Assembly (NCBI GenBank): GCA_905479205.1
Contig: CAJQLP010000063.1
Coordinates: forward strand, 1-37,866
Direction of reading: 5' to 3'
DNA length: 37,866 bases
Source of the DNA: an uncultured Luminiphilus sp.
Lineage (GTDB): Bacteria; Pseudomonadota; Gammaproteobacteria; Pseudomonadales; Halieaceae
Shown here: one piece after another, positions 9,449-18,648 of the stretch
Position numbering within the stretch: the stretch's first letter is position 1
Layout of the letters: the number at the start of each line of letters is the position of its first letter
Notes under the pieces: generated by a model
Told to the model about the DNA's origin: nothing
The model's input: only the letters and a program-made list of their open reading frames with translations
Databases searched by the model: none
Made by a program: the position numbers and the translations under genes

Positions 9449-11807
9449 GTATTGTGTCCCTTATAGTTGAAGTGCCTCGAGTGGCGATCGCCGATGCTCG
9501 GATGACTTCCACACGGCGAACAAGGTTAGTTAACGATTGTGCTTGCAGTTGGCGTTCTAAGGCGTAATCAGGTTTCGACTCATCGGTTAAGCCTCTTGCG
9601 CCCAGTAGTTTCCAGCTATTTTGAAACAGTAATTTGCTGGTAGACACTTCGCTCCATATGCGACGCTGCATGAAGGCTTGTTGCCCATAGTTCATGCACC
9701 GCTCAACGTAATCGGATTCATCGATTGATTCTCCGGGTAGCACGGCTGCGAGTATATCCGCGCCGATTGCGTAGGCTTCAACGAAAATTTGTAGTGCCAT
9801 ATGCGCTGTTTGTGAGGTCATCTGTAGCAGGATCTTGCGCGCGCCTTGAGCACCTCGATCGAGTTGCTCTTGCCAATCGGGAGTAATTGCCTCGAGCTCT
9901 TTAATAATCTCCTCACGGAATACTTCTGTGGGTGGGTAGAAGAACTCGAACTTTAGTAAATCTCGGAGATCGTCTACTTCACGCCAAAAAATATCTATCG
10001 GCGCCTCGTCGGAGTCTTCCTGCTCGACGACCGCTACTAGGCAGAGTTCCGCGATTGCTTTATTCACGAAGTAGTGAACTATGGTGTTGCGATAGTAACT
10101 GGCGACCGCAGCGCGGCCCTCTCTCAGGCCATAAACGGTGGTAGGTCCACCCTCAAAGCGTGTGACAATACCCTCTCCAATCATGAGGTCGAGAACATTC
10201 TCCGTACCTTCGGCATACTGCGCGTCAAAGTCTTGGGATAAACGCAGCCCGCGTTGGCGAGTCCAATCGAGAAGATCGGCAACTTCAGTACTGATCTCTT
10301 GCTCTGACAATGCTCTTGGATACACCCCAAGCAGTACCATGCTAATCACAGCGGGAACGGTTATCGGAGTGACACGGTTGGCCTCTACCGCCACTTGAAA
10401 TGCAACCTTAGATATCGCAAGTCGATCGCTTGGGTCGGGCGCGCTTTCGAGGACCACGGGCTCGCCAAAGTCGACATAAATTTTGCCCATCGGTTTTGCG
10501 AGACTGCGGATGTAGCCTACTAGCCAGCTCAGCGATTCGGGTGCCTTAGGTACGCCCGCTTGCTCGCGAGCATACTCCTCGGCGTCACGCACTAAGTCAT
10601 AGCTGACAGTGACGGGGATAATATGGATATTTTTGGCTTCGGCGTAGTAACAACCCTCGAGAACGTATTTAAGAACACCGTATTTCGGTGGCATGAGCTT
10701 GCCCAGTCGAGATCGAGTGCCCTCAAAGGACCACGTTAGTGGAAAGCGTTTCTCCATTAGGTAGCTAATATATTGGCGCAATGCGGCCTTATAGACTTCG
10801 TTGTCGTTGAAGCTCCGTTTTATGAATATCCCGCCCGCACGACGCATTAAGAAGCCGAGAACTGGGATGTTTAGATTGGCGCCGCCGAAAAAATGGGGCA
10901 TCGGAAAATCGTTATCGAACAGTAATTTCGGTACTACAAATCCGTCGATGTACGTTTTGTGAGTCCACAGAAGAGCGGATGGATGATCTCTGACTATGCG
11001 TCGAACTCTCTCAACGTCTTCGGTTCGATAATGCAGTTCCGGTTCATAGCCGAGGCGTAGACAGAAGTTACAAAATTTAGCCCAAACGTCGAGCCAAAAA
11101 CTGGTGGGAATCGAGATCATTTCTCGGAAGTACTCATTGACCTCCCGCATGACTTCAGTGCGACTGACCGATTTAGCTTCCGCAATGGTGTACAACCGAG
11201 CGCGGAATTCCTTGTTGTTACGTAAACTTTGCGCAACATAACGAGGGACTTTATAGCGCCCTCCCTGAAGTTTACGCTCATGTATATCGAGAACAACCGC
11301 TGCTTGACGCGCGATAAATACACCGAAGTCATCTAAATGCTCGTTAGCCTCTAAGCCGGTCTTTACTTGAAATCGATGTGATAGCTCTGCGCGGGTGGCG
11401 GGCGCACCCGCCAGGAAATGCATACGCTGGGGGGCGGTTCGCATGATGCGAGAAGACCTTATTTTTCCAGGGCGGCGCTCGGGACCTCCAAGCAGGTCTA
11501 CAAGACGGGGCCCTGAGTTAATCGCGTTTTCACTGGGCGTCCACGCTATTCTTAGGGGGGCAATAACGACATTATCCAGCGCCATTAACTTGCTCACCAA
11601 GGAATGAACGGCGAGGGGCTTGCGGTCGTCGCCCAATGGTAGAATAACGGTGCTGTATTCTCTGCCTTTGGGCGCATGTTGCTCAATCCACTGGTCGAGT
11701 AAACGGCGCTCGAGGCGGGTGGTGAGGTCTAATAAAAAAACGACGGTGCCCGGTGCCTCAGGCCACGGGGACAGCGCTAATTTATCAACTAGCTTTGCTA
11801 CGTTCAT
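9435..11807 (-). CDS. plsB: Glycerol-3-phosphate 1-O-acyltransferase PlsB
   Basis: HX4D acyltransferase motif HKTYIDG, FFGGANLNIPVLGFLMRRAGGIFIKRSF, WSFEGTRSRLGKLMPPKYG; 790 aa. Confidence 0.94.
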   Translation of the reverse strand: MNVAKLVDKLALSPWPEAPGTVVFLLDLTTRLERRLLDQWIEQHAPKGREYSTVILPLGDDRKPLAVHSLVSKLMALDNVVIAPLRIAWTPSENAINSGPRLVDLLGGPERRPGKIRSSRIMRTAPQRMHFLAGAPATRAELSHRFQVKTGLEANEHLDDFGVFIARQAAVVLDIHERKLQGGRYKVPRYVAQSLRNNKEFRARLYTIAEAKSVSRTEVMREVNEYFREMISIPTSFWLDVWAKFCNFCLRLGYEPELHYRTEDVERVRRIVRDHPSALLWTHKTYIDGFVVPKLLFDNDFPMPHFFGGANLNIPVLGFLMRRAGGIFIKRSFNDNEVYKAALRQYISYLMEKRFPLTWSFEGTRSRLGKLMPPKYGVLKYVLEGCYYAEAKNIHIIPVTVSYDLVRDAEEYAREQAGVPKAPESLSWLVGYIRSLAKPMGKIYVDFGEPVVLESAPDPSDRLAISKVAFQVAVEANRVTPITVPAVISMVLLGVYPRALSEQEISTEVADLLDWTRQRGLRLSQDFDAQYAEGTENVLDLMIGEGIVTRFEGGPTTVYGLREGRAAVASYYRNTIVHYFVNKAIAELCLVAVVEQEDSDEAPIDIFWREVDDLRDLLKFEFFYPPTEVFREEIIKELEAITPDWQEQLDRGAQGARKILLQMTSQTAHMALQIFVEAYAIGADILAAVLPGESIDESDYVERCMNYGQQAFMQRRIWSEVSTSKLLFQNSWKLLGARGLTDESKPDYALERQLQAQSLTNLVRRVEVIRASAIATRGTSTIRDTIRGKI

Positions 11808-11815
11808 TCAGTTAT

Positions 11816-13648
11816 TTAGTCCTTGGTGGCCAGCTTTGGCCTAACGGTTGCACGTTTTTGGGGCGCAATTTTACGGCCCGGTGTTTTTATTTTTGTTGTG
11901 GCGTTTGTTTTTTTGCGCGCCGACTTGGCAGCAGCTTTGGCCTTTGCCGGTGTGTCCGTCTTAGATGTTACGCGAGTTTTCGGTTGGGCACTGATTTTGG
12001 CAGTTGCTTTAGTTTTTGCCTTCACTTTCGGTTTGATTGATGTTTTGGTAGCTACTTTGGCCGCTGCACGGCCGGCTGTGCCCATTTTGTTTTTCGCCGC
12101 TTTTTTTACCGCTGCCTTTTTCTTTGGCGTACGAGGCACTTTTTTGTGGTCAGGAGTTTTGAGTTCGGGGCGCATATCGTCCGGCTGATTTTTCTGAGCA
12201 GCCCGTACCTCCTCGACACTCTGTTCAGGCTGACCGAGCGTGCGCAGAAACATGTTGCGCACACTGTTTACGTGTTCATCCATTCTTGCTACCGACCATT
12301 CTGAGGTGTCGACAGGAGCCAATACGTCGATTCGAACTTTGCCTGGCCTGAACAAGAAGTCACCTTTTGGAGCAATATCGCCTGAGTTGTGGATCACAAC
12401 TGGGACGATCGGTACCCCTACCTGCATAGCCATGTGGAAGCCGCCTTTTTTAAAGGGGGCTAACTTTGCTGTTGGTGTGCGCGTTCCTTCAGGGGCAATT
12501 ACCATTGATTTGCCTTCATCGCGCATAGCGGTGATCAGTGGCTTCATAGATTCGATAGCCTTTTTTCTATCGGACCGATCGATGAAGACTGTGCCTGCCA
12601 TGCCCATGGCCTGGCCAATAAACGGCATTTTTTCTATCTCTTTTTTACCGACTCCCACGACGTCTTTGCGAATGAGGCCAGCCATAATTGCGACATCGGC
12701 CTTGCTTTGGTGGTTAAACATAAAGACCGCGGGGCGATGACTCCAAAGGTTTTCTTCGCCGTTGATGTCGAGTTCCATGCCAATTAACGCGTTGCAAGTA
12801 TCCGCGAACAATGAGATTGAAAAATTAATTGAATCGCGTTTAGAACGAGTAAGCGCGTAAATAGGAAGCCCTGCGGCAAAGCTGCCCACGAGCGAGCCGG
12901 TTGCGGCCACCGATCTAAAAAATCCACTGACAGACATTTTGCCTCGGCTATCGAAGCTAGCCGTAGGCCATGCGCGTTCTCGGGTGATAGTTTTAAGGCG
13001 TTTTCGTGGGTTGAGAGTGACAGGCTTGCCGACGTACTCCAGTAGCTGTATGTCATCGGTACTGTCTGAGTAGAAGAAGCTTTTATTGAGATTGGCACGC
13101 GTTTTTTTTGCGAGTTTTTGTGCGGCGTCAACCTTGCCTTCACCAAACACCGTCGGCTTGATAACGGAGCCGGTAAAGACGCCTTGCGAAACCTCTAGTT
13201 CCGTACAGTACACATGGTCGATATTGAGATCTTTCGCGGCGGGTAGCACTTGGTAAGGCGTCGCCGAGCTAATAATGGCGATGGTATGTCCTTTGGCGCG
13301 ATGGGCTTCAATAAGACGGCGAGTTTCAGGATAAATCAGCCGGGCAATTTTTTTGCGAAACAGCTTTTCACTGTTTTCAATGTAGTCCGCCTCCGAGTCA
13401 CCAGCGAGATACTGAGCATGCACGGCCATCAGTGCAGAAAAACCCATGTTGCCCATCCCAAAGCTGGTGAGTGCGCGTGTGAGCTCGACGAGCTCCTCGG
13501 GCGATAGCTGACCCGTTGTTAGTGAGTCTTGCAGGAATACGGTGGCCGAATAGCCCGCGATAATGGTTCCGTCGAAATCGAACAGGGCGGCGATCTGTGG
13601 GCCTGATTCACTGTTTTCAATATCGGCTAATAATGGGTCAATTTTCAC
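11816..13648 (-). CDS. HAD-IB hydrolase / 1-acylglycerol-3-phosphate acyltransferase (PlsC-like) fusion with Lys/Ala-rich C-terminal tail
   Basis: N-terminal AALFDFDGTIIAGYSA (HAD), FMFNHQSKADVAIMAGLIRKD and VIAPEGTRTPTAKLAPFKKGGFHMAMQ (PlsC), then a long KKAAVKKAAKNK...AKAKAAAKSARKK tail. Confidence 0.92.
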   Translation of the reverse strand: MKIDPLLADIENSESGPQIAALFDFDGTIIAGYSATVFLQDSLTTGQLSPEELVELTRALTSFGMGNMGFSALMAVHAQYLAGDSEADYIENSEKLFRKKIARLIYPETRRLIEAHRAKGHTIAIISSATPYQVLPAAKDLNIDHVYCTELEVSQGVFTGSVIKPTVFGEGKVDAAQKLAKKTRANLNKSFFYSDSTDDIQLLEYVGKPVTLNPRKRLKTITRERAWPTASFDSRGKMSVSGFFRSVAATGSLVGSFAAGLPIYALTRSKRDSINFSISLFADTCNALIGMELDINGEENLWSHRPAVFMFNHQSKADVAIMAGLIRKDVVGVGKKEIEKMPFIGQAMGMAGTVFIDRSDRKKAIESMKPLITAMRDEGKSMVIAPEGTRTPTAKLAPFKKGGFHMAMQVGVPIVPVVIHNSGDIAPKGDFLFRPGKVRIDVLAPVDTSEWSVARMDEHVNSVRNMFLRTLGQPEQSVEEVRAAQKNQPDDMRPELKTPDHKKVPRTPKKKAAVKKAAKNKMGTAGRAAAKVATKTSIKPKVKAKTKATAKISAQPKTRVTSKTDTPAKAKAAAKSARKKTNATTKIKTPGRKIAPQKRATVRPKLATKD

Positions 13649-13845
13649 TCGATTATCTCCATATCGTTAGGTGCTCCTGCTGCCGATCTGTTTCGACGCC
13701 TCCGAAAATACACGGGTCAAGGCCACCGAGTAAACTGCTTATCCGAAAGGTTTGCTTTGACTGCGTTAAATTGTCGTTCCAGCTTGAGCTATAGCTGAGT
13801 TACATTCAGCCTTTCTGGTCGTAATGTAGACCACTTAATTGAGGA

Positions 13846-15198
13846 TTGGTTATGGAATATGGCGCCATTAGCTTGCTGCCAACAGCTTTTGTTCTGGTTT
13901 TGGCTATCTGGAGTCGCCGCACACTAGAGTCCGTGATTGCGGGTGCAATTTTGGCATTTTTAATCATGGATGGTTGGCTTTTTCTCGATCGGCTGGCGGC
14001 AGTGACGACCGAGGTTCTAATGGACGAAGTGACTGCCTGGGTTGTGCTGGTGTGCGGCTTGTACGGAAGCTTCATTGCGCTATTGGTCAAGGGCGGTGGG
14101 TCTTATGCATTTGGCCAGATGTTAACGCGGCGCCTGACCACTAAAAAAAGCAGTTTGCTGGCTACCTGGCTCTTGGGCCTCGTCATTTTTCTCGACGACT
14201 ACCTCAATAGTTTGACGGTGGGCGCAACAATGAAGGCAGTCACCGATCGCTTTCGCACCTCAAGAGAAATGTTGGCTTACGTGGTCGATTCAACCGCCGC
14301 GCCGATGTGCCTGTTGATTCCCATATCGAGCTGGGGGGTTTATTTCGCGGGCTTGCTGGAGAAGAACGGCGTGGCAGATACAGGTGAGGGTATCGCGCTG
14401 TTTGTGGAATCTATCCCTTATATGTTCTACCCGTTGGTTGCTTTGATAATAGTGCCTCTTGCTGTGACGCGCGTTATTCCGCTGTTGGGAAAAATGCGCG
14501 ACGCTGAAATAAGGGCCGAGACGACCGGTGATCTGGGGATTTTTGAAGATCCTGCGCTGGCGGTTGAGCCCTCTGAGCGCGCCAATATGAGCGTATTCTT
14601 TTTACCCATTATTGCGTTACTGTTTTTTACCGTTTTTCCGACGGTCGATTTATTGCGGGGGGTTATGGCGGGCATTCTCTTTACCGTCATCCAATACTGG
14701 GCGATGCGCATCATGCCCTTAACCGAACTGCTTGATACCTGCATTGACGGCCTTAAATCCATGATTCCCGTATTGAGCATGTTGTTAGCTTTGTTTGTGT
14801 TTGTTGAAGCCAACGATGCTATGGGTTTAACAGAGTACGTGATTACCGCGGTGGAGCCTTATATGACCGCAGCGTTATTGCCGGCATTAATTTTCCTCAC
14901 GCTTTCCGTTGTTTCGTATACAACCGGCTCCAACTGGGGAGTGATTGCTATTGCTATGCCCGTAGCTTTTCCATTGGCTGAGGCGCTTGGTGTTAACTTG
15001 CCGCTTGTTATTGGCGCGTTGTTATCTGCCAGTGGGTTTGGCAGTCATGCCTGTTTCTACTCAGACTCCACAGTCTTGAGCGCACAAGGGGCCGGTTGCA
15101 GAACGTATGATCATGCGATTACCCAGTTACCCTATGCGGTGTTGGGCGGCGCGTTTGCCACGTTGTTCTATCTTGTTGCTGCTTATGTCATGCATTAA
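13846..15198 (+). CDS. NhaC-type Na+/H+ antiporter family transporter
   Basis: 450 aa polytopic; LVIFLDDYLNSLTVGATMKAVTDRFRTSREMLAYVVDSTAAPMCLLIPISSWGVY, TGSNWGVIAIAMPVAFPLAEALGVN, SASGFGSHACFYSDSTVLSAQGAGC. Confidence 0.88.
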   Translation: MVMEYGAISLLPTAFVLVLAIWSRRTLESVIAGAILAFLIMDGWLFLDRLAAVTTEVLMDEVTAWVVLVCGLYGSFIALLVKGGGSYAFGQMLTRRLTTKKSSLLATWLLGLVIFLDDYLNSLTVGATMKAVTDRFRTSREMLAYVVDSTAAPMCLLIPISSWGVYFAGLLEKNGVADTGEGIALFVESIPYMFYPLVALIIVPLAVTRVIPLLGKMRDAEIRAETTGDLGIFEDPALAVEPSERANMSVFFLPIIALLFFTVFPTVDLLRGVMAGILFTVIQYWAMRIMPLTELLDTCIDGLKSMIPVLSMLLALFVFVEANDAMGLTEYVITAVEPYMTAALLPALIFLTLSVVSYTTGSNWGVIAIAMPVAFPLAEALGVNLPLVIGALLSASGFGSHACFYSDSTVLSAQGAGCRTYDHAITQLPYAVLGGAFATLFYLVAAYVMH

Positions 15199-15300
15199 CC
15201 CGTGCGCTTTAGTGCGAGCGCGCTCAGTATTGTCTCAATCGTATCGCCGAATGAGGTGCCCAGCGCTGCCCCCAGGGCTTAGCCGCCTCCAGCTCAAAAG

Positions 15301-15516
15301 CCCGATGTAGGGGCGATTGTCAGGGGCACTGGAAGGTTCAGGAAAGTTCGATGGGCGCCCGTCGGAAAGGGGAAACGTGGCGGAGTCCGCATCATTGATT
15401 ATTTGAAAAGACCGGATCACGAAATTTGGATGCTGACGATCTTTAGTAAATCAGAGCAGTCCACTATCCCCAGTCATATTTTGAAGCAAATTGCAGAGGC
15501 AATCGATCATGGATAA
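15301..15516 (+). pseudogene. Remnant of a HigB/RelE-family toxin (N-terminus lost or frameshifted)
   Basis: Frame from 15301: PDVGAIVRGTGRFRKVRWAPVGKGKRGGVRIIDYLKRPDHEIWMLTIFSKSEQSTIPSHILKQIAEAIDHG*; matches the family pattern 'G-x-VIxGTGGxRKxRW...GKGKRGGxRVIYY...LLTxYxKxE'. No start codon in frame; upstream LSRLQLKSP lies in another frame. Confidence 0.7.
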
Positions 15517-15840
15517 GCGAGATATTGATGCTGAAATCCTAGAGGGCATTAAAGCAATTCAGCAATAAAAAAAGAGAGGCTAGTTTAAAAACTACCGAGC
15601 TGTCGGAGCCTTCGCCGTCACAGGTAATTCGTTCAAAACTGAATATGTCGCAATCAGCATTTGCCAGATTACTTGGCGTTAGCATGCGAACACTACAAGA
15701 CTGAGAGCAGGGCCTTCGTGAACCGCAAGGTCCTGCGGTGGCTCTTTTACGTATTGCCGAACAGCACCCAGAGGTTCTTGCCCAGCTCCATAAAACTGAT
15801 GACCAACCTTGCCGACTGCAGCAAACGAGTAACTTTAGAC
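15509..15840 (+). pseudogene. Remnant of a HigA-family HTH antitoxin, frameshifted and with an internal stop
   Basis: ATG at 15509 overlaps toxin stop; MDKRDIDAEILEGIKAIQQ then frameshift near an A7 run, then KKREASLKTTELSEPSPSQVIRSKLNMSQSAFARLLGVSMRTLQD*EQGLREPQGPAVALLRIAEQHPEVLAQLH; the stop (15702-15704, TGA) sits where family members carry W (TGG). Confidence 0.75.
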
Positions 15841-15885
15841 TCGACCGCAAGTTGTTGGCGGCAATGTCGAGCATTGGACGTCCAC

Positions 15886-17820
15886 TTATCTCGGCGGGAT
15901 CATGAATTCATCAAAGAAGGCGGCGAGCTCGGTATGGGCATTCAGCGGCAGCAAAGTCGCGATGTGCTGGTCGGGGCGCACGACGACCATGCAGCCTTGA
16001 TCGCGATTTATCCCGCGCAAGTCGAACACGTCATTGCCGACCTCGGCATGAAAAACCTTGTCATAATTTCGCAGACCATATTTTCCACCCGGAGGCCAAA
16101 GAAAATCTGGAATGTCCTGAATGGATAGTTCCTGTTGTTGAAAAACACCGTACACATCGATAACCGAATCGATATCGGCTTTTTTTGGGGTGTATCGTAC
16201 AACGGGTGATGACGGATCGTTCGCGAGAAACTCAATGAGATTCCCGGAGTCAGAGCTGGAGTTGCAAGGATTCTGACCGCTGCCAAATATGAAGATGCGC
16301 CAGCGGCCATCGGCTTTCACTAAATGCCCCAAATGTTGCGGGCGGCCATCCGCAACCCGTACGGCAATGGCAGAGTGGAAACGTTGGCCAATAGTGAAGC
16401 CGCTGGCCAGCTCTTGATTTTCATGCCCAGTGCAAAGATATGACGGGTAATAGCCAATTCCTGTACCCGCAATAAAACCATTTTGTCGCGCCATGAACTC
16501 TTCGATGTCGGTGGTGTTGGTTTGTCGTCCGTCGCTCACCTGCTTTGCTGAGGGACTGGTGGCTACTAGCCGCGACAACTGCCGATCGGCATCGATCAGC
16601 TGCTCTGCCACTTTGCGCCGCTCGAGTGAATAGGTTTGCAACAGCTTCGGTTGGCTTTTGCCTTGCAGTACCGCCGCCATTTTCCAGCCGAGATTGAAGG
16701 TATCAGGTAGCGAGGTATTTAGGCCCCAGCCGCCCTTGGGGCTGTGGGTGTGGCAGGCGTCGCCGGCCACGAACGCGCGTGGAGTTTGATCCTCTGGCGC
16801 GTCGAGAGGCCGGTCGTCAAAGCGCTCGGCCACCCGCTGGCCCACTTCATAAATTGACCACCAAGCAACTTCCTTCACCTCTACGGTAAAGGGGTGATAG
16901 ATGCGCTGCATCTTGGCAATGATGTCTTTTTCGGTGAGCTTGACGCTGGCAGCGCGCTGGCCTTCCTCCAGAATATCCAGCTCCACATACATACGAACGA
17001 GGTAGCCGCCCTCACGTGGAATTAGCATGACGGCGCCGTGCTCTTTCGACTGGATGAAACTCTTGACCCGTATGTCAGGGTAATCAGTCACCACAAGAAC
17101 ATCCATGACGCCCCAAGCCTTATTGGCGGAGTCTCCTTTGAGCTCGATACCCAGGCTCTTGCGTACCACGCTGCGGGCGCCGTCGGTACCCACTACATAG
17201 CGCGCTTTAACGGTCTCCTTTTTACCGGGTTGATCGTCGTCAAGCCGTTCGAAGGTGGCAGTGATTGGGTGCGCATCGAGGTTATGGGTCAGGCTTTGGT
17301 CAATGTCGAGGGTAAGTAGCTTGCGACTGTAATGGGGTTCGAGCCCTGTGACCGAGTGCTTCATGCCATCGAGCAGCAGTTCATGTAGCCGCGCTTGATT
17401 AACGATGCCATGGATGAATTCCGATAGGCCGATTCGGGCGTCGGAAATCTTGTGAGTGCGTTTGATGTGATCGGGATTGTCAGGGTCCGGCTCCCAAAAG
17501 GCATTTTTGCGCAGCTGGTAGGTCTCTTTGACAATCATCTCACTGCTATTAAAAGCTTCCATGATTTCCATGGTCCGGCAGGAGATACCATCGGCTCGTC
17601 CGAACAACAGCGGCCCCGGCTCGCGATCTACGATGCAAGTGGAAATATCACTGAACTCAGCCAGTTGCCGAGCCATCGTGAGTCCGGCCGGCCCACAGCC
17701 AACGATCAGCACATCGACCTCGGCGGGGAGCGGGGCAAGTGGCGGCCTCGGATAGGGTTCTCGGACTTCATCGGGAATTTGGTAGTTGCCGGGTTTGAAG
17801 CCATTGCGGTGGTATTGCAT
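15886..17820 (-). CDS. FAD-dependent aromatic monooxygenase, phenol 2-monooxygenase-like
   Basis: VDVLIVGCGPAGLTMARQLAEFSDISTCIVDREPGPLLFGRADGISCRTMEIMEAF, DG motif GTDGARSVVRKSLGIEL, GD motif AFVAGDACHTHSPKGGWGLNTSLPDTFNLGWKMA; C-terminal thioredoxin-like domain. Start at internal Met 17820 preferred to track start 17895. Confidence 0.88.
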   Translation of the reverse strand: MQYHRNGFKPGNYQIPDEVREPYPRPPLAPLPAEVDVLIVGCGPAGLTMARQLAEFSDISTCIVDREPGPLLFGRADGISCRTMEIMEAFNSSEMIVKETYQLRKNAFWEPDPDNPDHIKRTHKISDARIGLSEFIHGIVNQARLHELLLDGMKHSVTGLEPHYSRKLLTLDIDQSLTHNLDAHPITATFERLDDDQPGKKETVKARYVVGTDGARSVVRKSLGIELKGDSANKAWGVMDVLVVTDYPDIRVKSFIQSKEHGAVMLIPREGGYLVRMYVELDILEEGQRAASVKLTEKDIIAKMQRIYHPFTVEVKEVAWWSIYEVGQRVAERFDDRPLDAPEDQTPRAFVAGDACHTHSPKGGWGLNTSLPDTFNLGWKMAAVLQGKSQPKLLQTYSLERRKVAEQLIDADRQLSRLVATSPSAKQVSDGRQTNTTDIEEFMARQNGFIAGTGIGYYPSYLCTGHENQELASGFTIGQRFHSAIAVRVADGRPQHLGHLVKADGRWRIFIFGSGQNPCNSSSDSGNLIEFLANDPSSPVVRYTPKKADIDSVIDVYGVFQQQELSIQDIPDFLWPPGGKYGLRNYDKVFHAEVGNDVFDLRGINRDQGCMVVVRPDQHIATLLPLNAHTELAAFFDEFMIPPR

Positions 17821-17958
17821 AGGGTCACAGTCTCCGATGGAAGCGTTTGTCGATGTTCCGGGCAGAGGGTAAAGATTTCGATGACCTGCTTCCAACTAGT
17901 TGGAAGGCTGCCCAATTCTCATCAGCTGCGCGCACTATATACTGAAGCAGACCAATAC

Positions 17959-17970
17959 GTAACCTGTTAC
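17959..17970. promoter_or_regulatory. Palindrome GTAAC-CT-GTTAC upstream of the FAD monooxygenase
   Basis: Perfect 5-bp arms; on the minus strand it overlaps the -35 position for a TATATA box at ~17-bp spacing. Confidence 0.55.
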
Positions 17971-18135
17971 CCAAATTTCTTAGTTGTAGTGATCAGGCTC
18001 GGCAACAGTATTAATTAGCGGTAGCGCGATGATGATCAGACATGGTGATGATCTTGCACCCAGACTTAGCTCCATGACCCTGATGAGATTTCACTTCCCA
18101 CCCTATGACTGAAGCTTGCGCACAGCCTCTGCTTC

Positions 18136-18384
18136 CTAGGGATTGTCATGTTTGTTTCGCTCATTATCCCGCCAGCTCATGAGAAGCGCCTCGATCCGCT
18201 CAACACTGGCAGTGAGTTTTTCTAAGCTTTGCTCTGATGAGGGCCCCGCTGCAGTAGCAGCTGTCGATCTGGTTTGCTCTGCGACCTTATCCTTTTGTTG
18301 AAGGATCGCCCCCCTGAAGCCCTCGGCATCTTCGATGCCTGCGAGTGATACCAGCACCCAAGTGGTTAACCAGTAACGTTTCAC
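18136..18384 (-). CDS. Small hypothetical protein
   Basis: 82-aa ORF with N-terminal hydrophobic stretch and helical C-terminus; no family recognised. Confidence 0.3.
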   Translation of the reverse strand: MKRYWLTTWVLVSLAGIEDAEGFRGAILQQKDKVAEQTRSTAATAAGPSSEQSLEKLTASVERIEALLMSWRDNERNKHDNP

Positions 18385-18437
18385 CGTGGGATCGAATTTT
18401 CCCCCGCTGGACGAAGCCGCGTGCTTTTGTTAAAAGA

Positions 18438-18450
18438 GTAACGCGTTAAC
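18438..18450. promoter_or_regulatory. Palindrome GTAAC-GC-GTTAAC related to the GTAAC-N2-GTTAC motif
   Basis: TAACGCGTTA core is a perfect palindrome; fifth arm position differs from the other two copies. Confidence 0.45.
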
Positions 18451-18500
18451 TAAAGTCTCGGGGCTTCAGCTCGCTAGAAAAGATGGCTCAATGGAATTAG

Positions 18501-18646
18501 ATGGGTAAGCCGGAGAAAGTGAATCCAGCGGAAATTCCGTATTTTGACCTACTTGACGATGCCGAGGGGTGTGACTTGAAGCCATCGCAGAAGAGCGCAA
18601 ATCTTTCCCCGAAATCAATAAACCTATCAAGAGTGCGGTAATTTAG
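18501..18646 (+). pseudogene. Possible frameshifted small ORF directly upstream of the FAA hydrolase gene
   Basis: MGKPEKVNPAEIPYFDLLDDAEG in one frame, continuing as LEAIAEERKSFPEINKPIKSAVI* in another; stop is 2 nt before the next ATG. Confidence 0.35.
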
Positions 18647-18648
18647 AG

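Noticed and set aside
11823-12188. 121-aa hydrophobic ORF on + strand
   Set aside because: It is the antisense of the Lys/Ala-rich tail of the HAD-PlsC gene; hydrophobicity is a by-product of that composition
15661-16128. 155-aa + strand ORF
   Set aside because: Out of frame with the antitoxin relic and antisense to the FAD monooxygenase
17452-18018. 188-aa + strand ORF
   Set aside because: Mostly antisense to the N-terminus of the FAD monooxygenase; no recognisable motifs
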